NCBI GenBank assembly: GCA_965197405.1
Contig: OZ240206.1
Span: 2,790,001-2,854,000 of the forward strand
DNA length: 64,000 nucleotides
Reading direction: 5' to 3'
DNA from: G965197405 sp965197405
GTDB taxonomy: Bacteria; Chloroflexota; Dehalococcoidia; Lucifugimonadales; JAGWBF01
Both the position numbers and the translations under genes were made by a program. The first letter of the stretch is position 1, and each line of letters starts with the position of its first letter. This document shows, piece after piece, positions 18,007 through 26,296 of the stretch. The notes beneath the pieces were generated by a model, which was given only the letters and a program-made list of their open reading frames with translations, searched no databases and had not been told where the DNA came from.

Positions 18007-18059
18007 CCGAAGACTTTCCCAGGCCCAGCTTGCAAAGGGGAAGCCCGGAGAGGAAAGTC

Positions 18060-19046
18060 ATGGCAAGACTTGGAATTGTTCTCTACCACGGCATAGATAG
18101 CGGGCCCGAGCTGAGGGAGTATGGCCGAATCGCCGAAGGCGCGGGCTTCGAGTCCCTGTGGGTCACGGAGCGGTATTTTCACGAAGAGACCTTTGCTCTG
18201 CTGGGCTTCCTCGCAGCGGCCACGCAGGACATCAAGCTGGGAGTGGGAGTCGTCAATCCATACACGAGAAACCCTGCACTGCTGGCAATGGCGAGCGCCA
18301 CCCTGGACCGCATCTGCGGCGGCCGATTCCTGCTGGGGCTGGGCAGGAGCGACAGGACCGTTATCCAGGAGCGGATGGGTATACCCTATGTCGACCCCAG
18401 GTCCGACCTCCGAGAGGTCATCGCCATCCTCCGAGACCTTCTGGCGGGGGAGAGAGTTACCTCAACCAATGGCCGGTTCAGGCTCACCGGCCCCCGTCTC
18501 GCCATCATGCCCGTCCAGGAGCGTCTCCCGATTTACGTAGCGGCTATCGGACCAAGGGCGCTGCGGCTGGCAGGGGCTATGGCGGACGGCGTTCTGCTCA
18601 ACGCGTACACCCCCACCGGGTACGTGAGGTACGCGGTGCAAGAAGTGCGCAACGCGGCGCGAGAAGCGGACCGAGACCCCCGGTCTATTGACATAGCCTG
18701 TATGCTGACCGTCCGGCTCACAGACGAGCCTGAAAGTATATGGACGAGCTTGAAACAGCGCATCGTGAGGCTCCTTGCGGAGCCCCATGTAGGGGAGATT
18801 TTGCTGGAGAAGGGCGGGTTCGACCCTTCGATTCTGGGGCAAGTCCGGGAGGCGGCAGAGACCGACGGCGGGAGAGAGGCGATTGACCTCATAGACGACG
18901 ATATGGTCGAGTCCTTCTACGTGGTGGGTCCGGCAGCCCGGTGCAAGGAGCGCATAGCCGAATATCGCGAGGCCGGAGTTGGTCTGCCCCTGCTCCTGCC
19001 CAGGCTTGAGGACTACGGCAGGGTCGCCGAGACCTTCGGCAAGTAG
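18060..19046 (+). CDS. LLM class flavin-dependent oxidoreductase
   Basis: 328 residues, bacterial luciferase-like TIM barrel using FMN or F420. ATG 18060 chosen because gagaggaaag precedes it and the family begins at LGIVLY; a longer in-frame start at 18030 is less likely. Motifs: ESLWVTER, the LGVGVVNPYTRNP strand, RFLLGLGRSD, PIYVAAIGPRALRLAG and the C-terminal GPAARCKERIAEYREAG. Resembles methylene-tetrahydromethanopterin reductase-like F420 enzymes. It stands 25 bases before an enoyl-CoA hydratase, suggesting joint use in degradation of an organic acid; substrate not determined. Confidence 0.9.
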   Translation: MARLGIVLYHGIDSGPELREYGRIAEGAGFESLWVTERYFHEETFALLGFLAAATQDIKLGVGVVNPYTRNPALLAMASATLDRICGGRFLLGLGRSDRTVIQERMGIPYVDPRSDLREVIAILRDLLAGERVTSTNGRFRLTGPRLAIMPVQERLPIYVAAIGPRALRLAGAMADGVLLNAYTPTGYVRYAVQEVRNAAREADRDPRSIDIACMLTVRLTDEPESIWTSLKQRIVRLLAEPHVGEILLEKGGFDPSILGQVREAAETDGGREAIDLIDDDMVESFYVVGPAARCKERIAEYREAGVGLPLLLPRLEDYGRVAETFGK

Positions 19047-19071
19047 ATTGCTGAAGCATGAAGGGTATGAT

Positions 19072-19863
19072 ATGTCCGCCATCACCTACGAAGTACGCAA
19101 TTTCATCGCCTATATCACCATAAACCGGCCCGAGGCTATGAATGCCCTGGGCCCGGACCACAACGAGGAGATTATCCGGGTCTGGACCGCCTTTAGGGAC
19201 GACCCGGAGGCATGGGTGGCAATCCTCACCGGGGCCGGTGACAGGGCCTTTTGCGCGGGTGCGGACCTGAAGACCTACACGCCCGCCCTGGGCGAGCGGG
19301 ACTCTTATGACGTGCGCCAGGATGCCAATCGCATGGGCTTTGGGGGCATAACCCGGGGCCTGGATATATGGAAGCCCATCATCGCCGCCGTCAACGGGTA
19401 TGCCCTAGCCGGAGGGCTGGAGCTGGCCCTGGCCTGCGACATCCGCGTCGCGTCTGAGAACGCCCAGTTTGGATGCTCCGAGGTACGACGCGGCTTCCAT
19501 CACTGCGACGGCGGCACCGTGCGCCTGCCATTGATCGTTGGGCTGGGCAACGCCCTGAAAATGCAGCTAACTGGAGAGCTTATCGGCGCTCAGGAAGCCC
19601 TGCGCATAGGGCTGGTGAGCGAGGCGGTGACGCCTGATGACCTCATGGCGACGGCGGAGAGGTACGCTGCCCTAATCCTGCGCAACGGGCCGCTGGGCGT
19701 GCGCTCCGCCAAAGAGTCCATGCTGCGCAGCCTGGGGCGGGTCCTGGAAGACGCCTTGCGGTTCGAGAACACCCTTTTCTCCACGTTGACTCGCACCGAA
19801 GACTTCAAGGAGGGGCCGCGCGCTTTTGCCGAGAAGCGCGAGCCGGTGTGGAAGGGCCAGTAG
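19072..19863 (+). CDS. enoyl-CoA hydratase/isomerase family protein
   Basis: 263 residues, crotonase fold. The ATG at 19072 begins SAITYEVRNFIAYITINRP, the usual family start, with aaggg upstream. Oxyanion-hole segments are AFCAGADLK and the NGYALAGGLELALACD strand; the acidic position after the second motif is FGCSEVRRGFHHCDGG, with E present. Acts on acyl-CoA thioesters, likely hydration in a degradation pathway. A perfect 13-bp hairpin terminator follows at 19875. Confidence 0.92.
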   Translation: MSAITYEVRNFIAYITINRPEAMNALGPDHNEEIIRVWTAFRDDPEAWVAILTGAGDRAFCAGADLKTYTPALGERDSYDVRQDANRMGFGGITRGLDIWKPIIAAVNGYALAGGLELALACDIRVASENAQFGCSEVRRGFHHCDGGTVRLPLIVGLGNALKMQLTGELIGAQEALRIGLVSEAVTPDDLMATAERYAALILRNGPLGVRSAKESMLRSLGRVLEDALRFENTLFSTLTRTEDFKEGPRAFAEKREPVWKGQ

Positions 19864-19874
19864 AGGAAGCCTCT

Positions 19875-19913
19875 CTGCTGGCGTGCGCCCACTACGCACG
19901 CCAGCAGGTTTCT
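19875..19913. terminator. strong hairpin terminator between convergent genes
   Basis: Perfect 13-bp stem ctgctggcgtgcg / cgcacgccagcag with a 7-base loop (19875-19907), followed by gtttct on the plus strand. It lies between the stops of the enoyl-CoA hydratase and the minus-strand NHL gene and could serve both. Confidence 0.8.
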
Positions 19914-19947
19914 ATCGGGCTATTGATGCAGTCGCCCGCCGGTTGCG

Positions 19948-20892
19948 CTACCCCTGAAGCTCGTACTTGGACAGACTCCGAGGCTGCACGGGCGGGTCCA
20001 TGTGAGACCCCCGGATGGTGTACCCCACCTCGGCCACGTACAGGTCTCCCCTGGAGTCAACCGCGATGCCGTGGGGAGCGATGAACTGGCCGGGGCCTTC
20101 TCCCTCCTCGGGGTCCCCGAAGCGGGCCACAAGGTTCCCCTCCAGGTCGTATATGCTGACCCTGTGGCCGAGGCCGGGCGCATCATCAACCCCGACCATC
20201 CCGTTTAGCTCTCCGATGTAAATGTGGCCGTGCCTGAGCACCATGGCATCGGGGCGATGAATGTTGTTCCACATGGTCAGGAAATTGCCGCCAGCATCGA
20301 AAATCTGAATCCTGTGACACTCCCGGTCTACCACGTAGACCTGGTTCTTGTCGTCAATAGCTATATTATGGGGACGAATGAACTGGCCGGGATCAATGCC
20401 GGGGCTGCCCCAGGAGAACTTGTACTCACCCTCTGGGGAGTATACATGGATGCGGGAGTTGCCGTAGCCGTCGGAGATGTAGAAATCGCCGTTGCTGGGC
20501 ATAACCGCGGCGGAAGTGGGCCGGTTGAAGGGCTCGCCCCCCCACTTCGGCGAGGGTTGGTTCCTCCGCCCAATCTCCATGACCTTCTCACCTTCAGGAG
20601 CGAACTTCTGGATGGTGTGGAGCTCGTCATCGGCGACCAGCACGGAGTCGTCGTGCCCTATGTAAAGGCCGTGGGTGCGGTGGGTAAAGAGGCCTTCCCC
20701 GAAGGAACGAAGGAAGTTCCCCTCCCGGTCGAAGACGATGATGGGATGCTCGCCGCGAGTGAGGACGTACACGTTGTCCTTTGAGTCCACCGCCACACCG
20801 GGGCACTCCACGAAGCTCCAGCCCTCGGGCAGCTTGCCCCATCCGTCCACATGCTTGAAAAGGAAGTCACCACTGCCATAGACATCAGCCAT
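19948..20892 (-). CDS. NHL-repeat beta-propeller (peptidyl-alpha-hydroxyglycine lyase-like)
   Basis: 314 residues. The ATG at 20892 has aaggtgg just upstream; a GTG ten codons earlier (20922) is less likely. Contains repeated NHL blades (GVAVDSKDNVYVLTRG, IAIDDKNQVYVVDRE, GIAVDSRGDLYVAEVG, with PEGEYKF.WG and FGDPEEGEGPGQF linkers), the layout of the PAL lyase domain of peptide amidating enzymes. No signal peptide and no partner monooxygenase nearby, so peptide amidation is unlikely; a sugar- or lactone-type hydrolase or binding propeller is possible. Confidence 0.82.
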   Translation of the reverse strand: MADVYGSGDFLFKHVDGWGKLPEGWSFVECPGVAVDSKDNVYVLTRGEHPIIVFDREGNFLRSFGEGLFTHRTHGLYIGHDDSVLVADDELHTIQKFAPEGEKVMEIGRRNQPSPKWGGEPFNRPTSAAVMPSNGDFYISDGYGNSRIHVYSPEGEYKFSWGSPGIDPGQFIRPHNIAIDDKNQVYVVDRECHRIQIFDAGGNFLTMWNNIHRPDAMVLRHGHIYIGELNGMVGVDDAPGLGHRVSIYDLEGNLVARFGDPEEGEGPGQFIAPHGIAVDSRGDLYVAEVGYTIRGSHMDPPVQPRSLSKYELQG

Positions 20893-20967
20893 CAGTTGCC
20901 ACCTTACTGTTGGATTAGACACGCCAGAGAGGTCCTACAGGGCGCTTACGCTGGCAGAGTCCAGGTT

Positions 20968-20997
20968 ATCCTAAAGTCTCACGTCTGCTGGTGTCAA
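20968..20997 (-). promoter_or_regulatory. sigma70-type promoter of the NHL gene
   Basis: On the minus strand TTGACA (20997-20992), 18-base spacer, TAGGAT (20973-20968). Divergent from the promoter at 21029-21056. Confidence 0.55.
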
Positions 20998-21028
20998 TGG
21001 GCGGAGACTCGCGGCTCGCCGGTCTCGG

Positions 21029-21056
21029 TTGACACGCTGCAATTGGAGTGTATAAT
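21029..21056 (+). promoter_or_regulatory. consensus sigma70 promoter
   Basis: Exact TTGACA (21029-21034) and exact TATAAT (21051-21056), spacer 16, about 39 bases before the start at 21095. The best promoter match in the window. Confidence 0.8.
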
Positions 21057-21094
21057 ACCTGTTGCAAATAAGCCTATATATAAAGGAGGGGACT

Positions 21095-21535
21095 ATGAGC
21101 ACCCAATCAGACAAGGAGCAGGTACAAGGACTGATTAGGGACTGGGCGTCGGCCTTCGGCTCTGTGGATATTGACCGGATAAAGGGCCTCTGGGACCAGG
21201 ATTACTCCCAGCTCATCTATATCGCCGAGGAGAACAACGATCACCTGTCGTCCTGGTCGGAGATTAACGGCTACTATGACGCGTTCCCCAGTATGGTGAA
21301 CGGTCTCGATATGAACATTGACAACGTCACAGTGGATGTAATCGGCGACGCCGCCTACGGATACCTCACCTTTGTGGCGAAAGCGGACATCAAGGGCGTT
21401 GACAACCCCATGACGTTCCAGGGCCGGAACACCTTCGTCCTTCGCAAGACGGGCGACGCGTGGAAGATAATCCACTATCACGAGTCTCTGTCCAGGGACC
21501 GCAGCCACGAGACCTGGGGGTTCATGTGGAGCTAA
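21095..21535 (+). CDS. SnoaL-like / NTF2-fold protein
   Basis: 146 residues. ATG 21095 chosen for its aaggagggg site; the upstream in-frame start at 21062 lies too close to the -10 box. NTF2-like cone: N-terminal helix (IRDWASAFGSVDIDRIKGLWD), AYGYLTFVAKAD and NTFVLRKTGDAWKIIHYHES strands, ending in the typical H-x-S. DUF4440/SnoaL-like proteins act as small-molecule isomerases, hydrolases or binding units; no specific reaction can be given. Stands alone, with its own consensus promoter and a terminator, so it is probably strongly transcribed. Confidence 0.85.
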   Translation: MSTQSDKEQVQGLIRDWASAFGSVDIDRIKGLWDQDYSQLIYIAEENNDHLSSWSEINGYYDAFPSMVNGLDMNIDNVTVDVIGDAAYGYLTFVAKADIKGVDNPMTFQGRNTFVLRKTGDAWKIIHYHESLSRDRSHETWGFMWS

Positions 21536-21539
21536 CCGG

Positions 21540-21579
21540 GTTGAGCCGGGCCGTAGCCCCGCCGGTCGGCCTGCTCAAC
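21540..21579 (+). terminator. hairpin after the SnoaL-like gene
   Basis: Stem gttgagc/gctcaac reinforced by an inner gggcc/ggcc pairing, beginning five bases after the stop. There is no T tract, so it may be a processing or Rho-assisted end. Confidence 0.5.
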
Positions 21580-21635
21580 AAGAGCTAGACTCGCCATCTT
21601 GTTGGGCAAGGCCCATCACTCTGTTCCAAGGGCTT

Positions 21636-21693
21636 TGGGGCGCGAAAGGCTGCCTGAGTAAAGCGACTCGTCCGGCTTTTATGCGCCCTCAAA
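21636..21693. other. unassigned stem-loop in a 520-base gap
   Basis: ggggcgc pairs with gcgccct across about 45 bases, with a further aaaggc/ggctttt pairing inside, giving a long imperfect hairpin. I see no tRNA, riboswitch or open reading frame with a ribosome site in 21580-21759. Its role is unknown. Confidence 0.35.
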
Positions 21694-21759
21694 CCTGTCT
21701 CCTTATCCGATGAGCTAATCAACCCGCCTGTCCCTTGGTGGAGCCCCGCTTTCTCTCTC

Positions 21760-21919
21760 AGAGGGTGTGTGGAAAGCCCCTTCTCCCTTGGTGGGAGAAC
21801 GTTAGAGCCTGCCCTGAGCGTAGCGTGAGGGATGAAGGGGACACCATCGCATCATCCTCACCTCAATCCTCTCCCTCGACGGGAGAGGAAGTGTAACCAT
21901 ACCTTATCACACACCCTCT
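21760..21919. repeat. MITE-like element with 12-bp terminal inverted repeats
   Basis: agagggtgtgtg (21760-21771) and its exact complement cacacaccctct (21908-21919) bound 160 bases. Inside, cttctcccttggtgggagaa and tcctctccctcgacgggagagga form further hairpins. No coding frame. Only one copy in the window. Confidence 0.5.
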
Positions 21920-22020
21920 TGCTCGCCACTCCTGGCCTCTCCCGGTTATTCCCGCTCCACATAGGCGGTCCTTCAGAGTAAAAGAACACCATGTCACAAG
22001 TCGGCCCCGGCTCAGTGAGC

Positions 22021-22026
22021 TATAAT
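22021..22026 (+). promoter_or_regulatory. -10 box upstream of the first CaiB/BaiF gene
   Basis: Exact TATAAT 30 bases before the ATG at 22056; no recognisable -35 at 16-18 bases. Confidence 0.4.
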
Positions 22027-22055
22027 AGACCGGAAGTATCAACGCCGGAGGAGTT

Positions 22056-23294
22056 ATGGGAGAGGCTATGCGACCGCTGCAAGGCGTCAGGGTGCTCTCA
22101 GTGACGGTATATCTCGCCGGGCCTTACTGCTCCATGAGCCTGGCAGCCCTGGGCGCAGAGGTGTTGAAGGTGGAGCAACCGGGGCGAGGAGACCCCTCGC
22201 GAGGCAACGGCCCCTTTGTCGGACCCGATGGTGCGAATGCCACGCCCCGGACGGACCAGGACATCTCCTCCCGCTTCTTGAAACGCGCCAGGGGTCTGAA
22301 GGGCGTCACCCTGGACCTCAAGAAGGCCGAGGGCCGCAGCATGTTCATGGAGATGGCCCGAGCTTCCGACGTGCTGGTGGAGAACCTTCAGCCGGGCTCC
22401 ATGAGCAGGATGGGGCTGGGCTATCAGGACATGGCCCAGGTCAACCCAGGCATAGTTTATTGCTCCATCTCCGGGTTCGGCCACACGGGGCCAAACGCCC
22501 TCAAGCCCACTCACGACCCCGTGGTCCAGGGGATGAGCGGGCTTATGGACATCAACGGGGATGCCGACAGGCCGCCCACCAAGGTGGGTTTCTACATATC
22601 CGACCTGGTAACACCCCTCTTTGCGTGTTACTCCATCGTGTCGGCCCTGCGGGAGAAAGAGCGCACCGGTCAAGGGCAACACCTGGACGTATCCATGATG
22701 GACTCGCTCGTGTCCCTCATGTTCATGGAGAACCTCGAGGAGTCCATCAGCGAAGGCATCCCTCTCAGGGCGGGCAACGTTGGGCGCGCCGGGCCTACCG
22801 GAATGTACAGCACCACCGATGGCGACGTGATGATCACCGCGGCCAGCGACGACCAGTGGAGGAGACTCGCCAACGCCCTCGACGCCCCCGAATTGCTGGA
22901 GGACCCACGCTTCCTCAGTTACCATAGCAGGAACGCGTATATAGAGGACGCCCGCCACGAGGTGGGTAAGCGGATGAAGGTCCTCACCCGCCAGGAAGCC
23001 CTCGACCGGATGGAGCTTCACGAGGTCCCCTGTGGTCCCGTCCGTCCCATGACCGAGGTGATGAACGACCCGCACCTATGGCAGCGCGGCACCCTACAGC
23101 CCATGCTTCATGGCGCTCTTGATGGGCCGGTAGAAGGCATCGCTACGGGGTTTCCCGTAGTCTTTTCCGGCGGCCCACTGCCCGAGCTCGCGGGCGCTCC
23201 TACCCTTGGTATGCACAACGAGGAGGTCTACCGTGACCTCCTGGGGCTTGGCCCGCAGGACTTGCAGCGTCTCCGGGCGGAGGGCATCATATAA
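22056..23294 (+). CDS. CaiB/BaiF (class III) CoA-transferase
   Basis: 412 residues, start with cggaggag upstream. Family signatures: LQGVRVLSVT.YLAGPYCSM, AEVLKVEQPGRGDPSR, LKKAEGRSMFMEMARASDVLVENLQPG, the YCSISGFGHTGP turn, and GQGQHLDVSMMDSL. The catalytic Asp appears in FYISDLVTP. Transfers CoA between organic acids, probably to activate a substrate for degradation. Followed by a repeat and a CitE-like lyase. Substrate unknown; the first of three family members in the window. Confidence 0.92.
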   Translation: MGEAMRPLQGVRVLSVTVYLAGPYCSMSLAALGAEVLKVEQPGRGDPSRGNGPFVGPDGANATPRTDQDISSRFLKRARGLKGVTLDLKKAEGRSMFMEMARASDVLVENLQPGSMSRMGLGYQDMAQVNPGIVYCSISGFGHTGPNALKPTHDPVVQGMSGLMDINGDADRPPTKVGFYISDLVTPLFACYSIVSALREKERTGQGQHLDVSMMDSLVSLMFMENLEESISEGIPLRAGNVGRAGPTGMYSTTDGDVMITAASDDQWRRLANALDAPELLEDPRFLSYHSRNAYIEDARHEVGKRMKVLTRQEALDRMELHEVPCGPVRPMTEVMNDPHLWQRGTLQPMLHGALDGPVEGIATGFPVVFSGGPLPELAGAPTLGMHNEEVYRDLLGLGPQDLQRLRAEGII

Positions 23295-23314
23295 GCCCCT
23301 AGGGTCTTTTAGTT

Positions 23315-23419
23315 GTCATTCTGAGGAGCGAAGCGACGAAGAATCTAAAGCCCTTGCTCGAAGAATCGGCCTCGACTTGTAAGAGGGATTTTAGACCCCT
23401 CACTCCGTTCGGGGTGACA
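23315..23419. repeat. dispersed repeat family A, copy A2
   Basis: Starts gtcattctgaggagcgaagcg and ends ccgttcggggtgac. The core (ctcgaagaatcggcctcgac) differs from the other copies, so this is a third core variant between the same type of ends. Confidence 0.75.
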
Positions 23420-23481
23420 GTTAAAACACCCTATATAAGCCCAGCATACCGGTCGAAGGAATGGCTGTGGAGGTAAGCGCG

Positions 23482-24393
23482 ATGAAATCAGGGGAATCCC
23501 GGGCCAGGCCGATACGGTCGCGCCTATTCGTCCCAGGCAATAAAGAAGACTGGATGCGAAAGGCCCCCAAGTACGGGGCCGACGCCCTGATCCTCGACCT
23601 GGAAGACTCAGTGCCTCCGGAGGGCAAAGCAGAGGCGCGATGGCTGGTGCGACGAATGCTGGAAGAGCTGGGGGCGGCGGGCCGGACCCTCTTCGTGCGG
23701 GTCAATGGCCTGGAGACAGGTCTTACGGGAGACGACCTCGAGGCAATAACCTGTCCCTACCTCTATTGCGTGATGCTTCCCAAGACCGAAGGCCCCGAAC
23801 ACGTAGCAGAGGCGGATGTTCTGCTGAGGTTCTTCGAGCGCCGCGCAGGCATGGAGATAGGCAAGACTTTGATAGACCCGGCCCTGGAGACGGCAAGTGG
23901 CATAAGGCAGGCCTACGAGATATGCACGGCCTCCCCAAGGATAGTCCACGTGGGCGCTAGCGGTGGCAAGGGTGGGGACGTAGCCAGGTCTATCGGGTAC
24001 GAGTGGACGCCGGAAGGGACCGAGACCCTCTTCCTGCGGTCCAAGGTGCTCGTGGATGCGAGGGCGGCGGACGTGCCATACCCCCTGGCCGGCGGGTGGA
24101 TGGATATTCACGACCTGGAGGGTCTCAGGGCGGCAACCGTCCAGGCAAAACAGCTGGGGTACACCGGCACAACCCTCATTCACCCCTCTCATATACCCAT
24201 AGCCAACGAGGTGTTCACGCCGACGCAGGAGGAGATAGCCCACTGGAAAGGCCTGATAGAGGCGATGAAGGAGCGCAGACGCCAGGGCAGCGCCGTTGTG
24301 ACCTACCAGGGCAATATGGTGGACGTTGCTCATGAGGAGACTGCACGGGCGATGCTGGAGATGGCCCGGCACCTGGGAGTCCTCAGCGAGTGA
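23482..24393 (+). CDS. HpcH/HpaI aldolase / citrate lyase beta-type protein (CitE-like)
   Basis: 303 residues from ATG 23482, which has ggaggt seven bases upstream; ATG 23461 is in frame but has its purine run abutting the codon. TIM-barrel lyase: RSRLFVPGNKEDWMRKA, GADALILDLEDSVPPEGK, LFVRVNGLETG, VMLPKTEGPEHV, ALETASGIRQAYEI and the C-terminal IHPSHIPIANEVFTPT. Family members cleave or form C-C bonds in citramalyl-, malyl- or beta-methylmalyl-CoA. Lying next to a CoA-transferase it may act on its CoA product; this pairing is inference. Confidence 0.9.
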   Translation: MKSGESRARPIRSRLFVPGNKEDWMRKAPKYGADALILDLEDSVPPEGKAEARWLVRRMLEELGAAGRTLFVRVNGLETGLTGDDLEAITCPYLYCVMLPKTEGPEHVAEADVLLRFFERRAGMEIGKTLIDPALETASGIRQAYEICTASPRIVHVGASGGKGGDVARSIGYEWTPEGTETLFLRSKVLVDARAADVPYPLAGGWMDIHDLEGLRAATVQAKQLGYTGTTLIHPSHIPIANEVFTPTQEEIAHWKGLIEAMKERRRQGSAVVTYQGNMVDVAHEETARAMLEMARHLGVLSE

Positions 24394-24441
24394 GGCCCGG
24401 CCGCAACGACTGCGAGATACATCTTCAAAGGAGGACCACCT

Positions 24442-25596
24442 ATGGATGTGCAACCCTTTAAGGTACAGGTCCCGGAGGCAACCCTTGAAGACCTGAATGA
24501 ACGCCTGGCCCGCACCCGCTGGCCCGATGAGATTCCGGGTTCCGGCTGGGACTACGGGTCGAACCTGTCATATATCAAGGACCTGGTCGAGTACTGGCGC
24601 ACGGGGTTCGACTGGCGAGCCCAGGAGCAGGCCATCAACTCCTTTGCCCACTTTCGAGCAGATGTTGACGGGCTGAACGTTCACTTCATCCACGAGCGCG
24701 GCAAAGGCCCCAACCCCATGCCCGTCATCATCACTCACGGGTGGCCCAGTTCCTTTGTCGAGATGTTGGAGATTATACCCCTGCTTACCGACCCTGCGAG
24801 TCATGGGGGAGACGCGTCGGACGCCTTCGACGTGGTGGTGCCCTCCATGCCGGGTTACGGGTTTTCGGACCACCCGACCCAGCGCGGTATGAACCTGGTC
24901 AGGATTCCCGACCTCTGGGCGAAGCTTATGACGGAAGGATTGGGATACACCAGGTTCGGTGCCCAGGGCGGTGACTGGGGCGCCGGTGTCACATCCCGCC
25001 TCGGCTTTGCCTATCCGGAGCAGGTAGCCGGTATCCATGTGACCACGGTCCTCACGGCCCAGCCATACCTGGGGCCGGGGACTCGCGAGGTGTCGGAGGC
25101 GGAGCAGGCGTTCATAGACTCGTTCGCACAGTGGCAGAGGGATGAGGGAGGATACCAGCACCAGCAGTCCACAAAGCCCCAGACCCTCGCATACGGGTTG
25201 AACGACTCCCCGGCTGGCACGGCGGCGTGGATTGTGGAGAAATGGCGTACTTGGAGCGACTGCAACGGGGACGTGGAGAGTCGCTACACCAAGGACCAGC
25301 TTCTCACCAACGTCACCGTCTACTGGGTGAGCCAGAGCATTAACTCCTCCACCCGGCTCTACTACGAGAACTATCACAATCCCTGGAAGATGGGCGAGGG
25401 GGAGAGAATTACCGTGCCCTGCGCCGTGGCCCTCTTTCCAAAGGAGATAAGCCCGGCTCCCAGGGAGTGGGCCGAGCGCGCCTACAACGTACAGCGATGG
25501 ACGGAGATGCCCCGGGGCGGGCACTTCGCTGCCCTGGAGGAGCCGCAGTTGCTGGCCGAGGATATGCGCGCCTTTTTCCGCCCCTTGCGCGGGTAG
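24442..25596 (+). CDS. epoxide hydrolase with EHN domain
   Basis: 384 residues; aaaggagg precedes the ATG. Begins with the epoxide hydrolase N-terminal (EHN) domain (VQVPEATLEDLNERLA, RTRWPDE, FDWRAQEQAIN). Alpha/beta hydrolase core: oxyanion HGWP (99-102), PSMPGYGFSDHP, nucleophile Asp178 in GGDWG, and a C-terminal catalytic His in MPRGGHFAALEEP. Converts epoxides to diols. Spacing from the CitE-like gene is 48 bases, so the two may be co-transcribed. Confidence 0.92.
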   Translation: MDVQPFKVQVPEATLEDLNERLARTRWPDEIPGSGWDYGSNLSYIKDLVEYWRTGFDWRAQEQAINSFAHFRADVDGLNVHFIHERGKGPNPMPVIITHGWPSSFVEMLEIIPLLTDPASHGGDASDAFDVVVPSMPGYGFSDHPTQRGMNLVRIPDLWAKLMTEGLGYTRFGAQGGDWGAGVTSRLGFAYPEQVAGIHVTTVLTAQPYLGPGTREVSEAEQAFIDSFAQWQRDEGGYQHQQSTKPQTLAYGLNDSPAGTAAWIVEKWRTWSDCNGDVESRYTKDQLLTNVTVYWVSQSINSSTRLYYENYHNPWKMGEGERITVPCAVALFPKEISPAPREWAERAYNVQRWTEMPRGGHFAALEEPQLLAEDMRAFFRPLRG

Positions 25597-25669
25597 AGGA
25601 TAGTATATGAAAGTTAGAGGCCGGGGCAACCCAACCAAGTTGTCATAATGTCATAATGGGAGGTGCTTG

Positions 25670-26296
25670 ATGGTAGACAGCCTCGTTTTCGATAAGAGCA
25701 AGACGGCCCTCATTGTCGTTGATATGCAGAACGGCTTTATATACGACGACACCTTCCTGGTCAAGATTGGGCTGGACAATACTCATTTGAAGCCCACTGT
25801 GGGGCCGGTAGCCAAACTGGTGGAGGCGTGCCACGATGAGGGCGTCCCGGTCATCTTTACCCGCTACATCTTGCGGCCCGACTACAAGGACGCGGGGTGC
25901 TTCGCCGATCTGTTCCCCGCGGCGCGGGATGCCGGCGCACTGGCGAGCGGGACCTGGGACGTCGAGCTTGTGGAGGCCCTGGGGGCGCGTCCCGACGACT
26001 TCATCGTGGACAAGACGCGCTATAGCGCCTTCTACAACACCAACCTGGAGGTGGTCCTGCGGGGCCTGGGTGTGGATACGGTGGTGGTCTGCGGCGTGAC
26101 TACGGAGATTTGCGTTGAGTCAACCATTCGCGACGCCTTCTTCCGGGACTACCGGATTGTCGTGCCGTCGGATGCGGTGGCGGCGATAGACCCGGTGCGG
26201 CACGAAGGCACGCTCAGAACGATTAGCTACGGCTTTGGAACCGTCACAACCACCGGCGCGGTGCTGAAGGCCCTGACGGGCGTTCTCGTCGGCTAG
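25670..26296 (+). CDS. isochorismatase-like cysteine hydrolase
   Basis: 208 residues; ATG 25670 has ggaggt at good spacing (a TTG one codon earlier is not needed). Catalytic triad of the family is complete: Asp18 (VVDMQNGF), Lys115 (VDKTRYSAF), Cys148 (GVTTEICVEST), with the usual cis-peptide context. Members hydrolyse isochorismate, N-carbamoyl amines or nicotinamide; with no siderophore genes here, an amide or carbamoyl substrate is more likely. Its stop tag overlaps the stop of the convergent CoA-transferase in a ctag palindrome. Confidence 0.9.
   Translation: MVDSLVFDKSKTALIVVDMQNGFIYDDTFLVKIGLDNTHLKPTVGPVAKLVEACHDEGVPVIFTRYILRPDYKDAGCFADLFPAARDAGALASGTWDVELVEALGARPDDFIVDKTRYSAFYNTNLEVVLRGLGVDTVVVCGVTTEICVESTIRDAFFRDYRIVVPSDAVAAIDPVRHEGTLRTISYGFGTVTTTGAVLKALTGVLVG

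Noticed and set aside
21580..21759. tRNA or riboswitch in the 520-base gap
   Set aside because: No T-loop GTTCRA pattern with a matching acceptor stem, and the hairpin does not match a riboswitch I know.
22098..23075. 325-codon minus-strand frame over the first CaiB gene
   Set aside because: Antisense shadow, His-rich translation typical of reversed GC-rich coding DNA.
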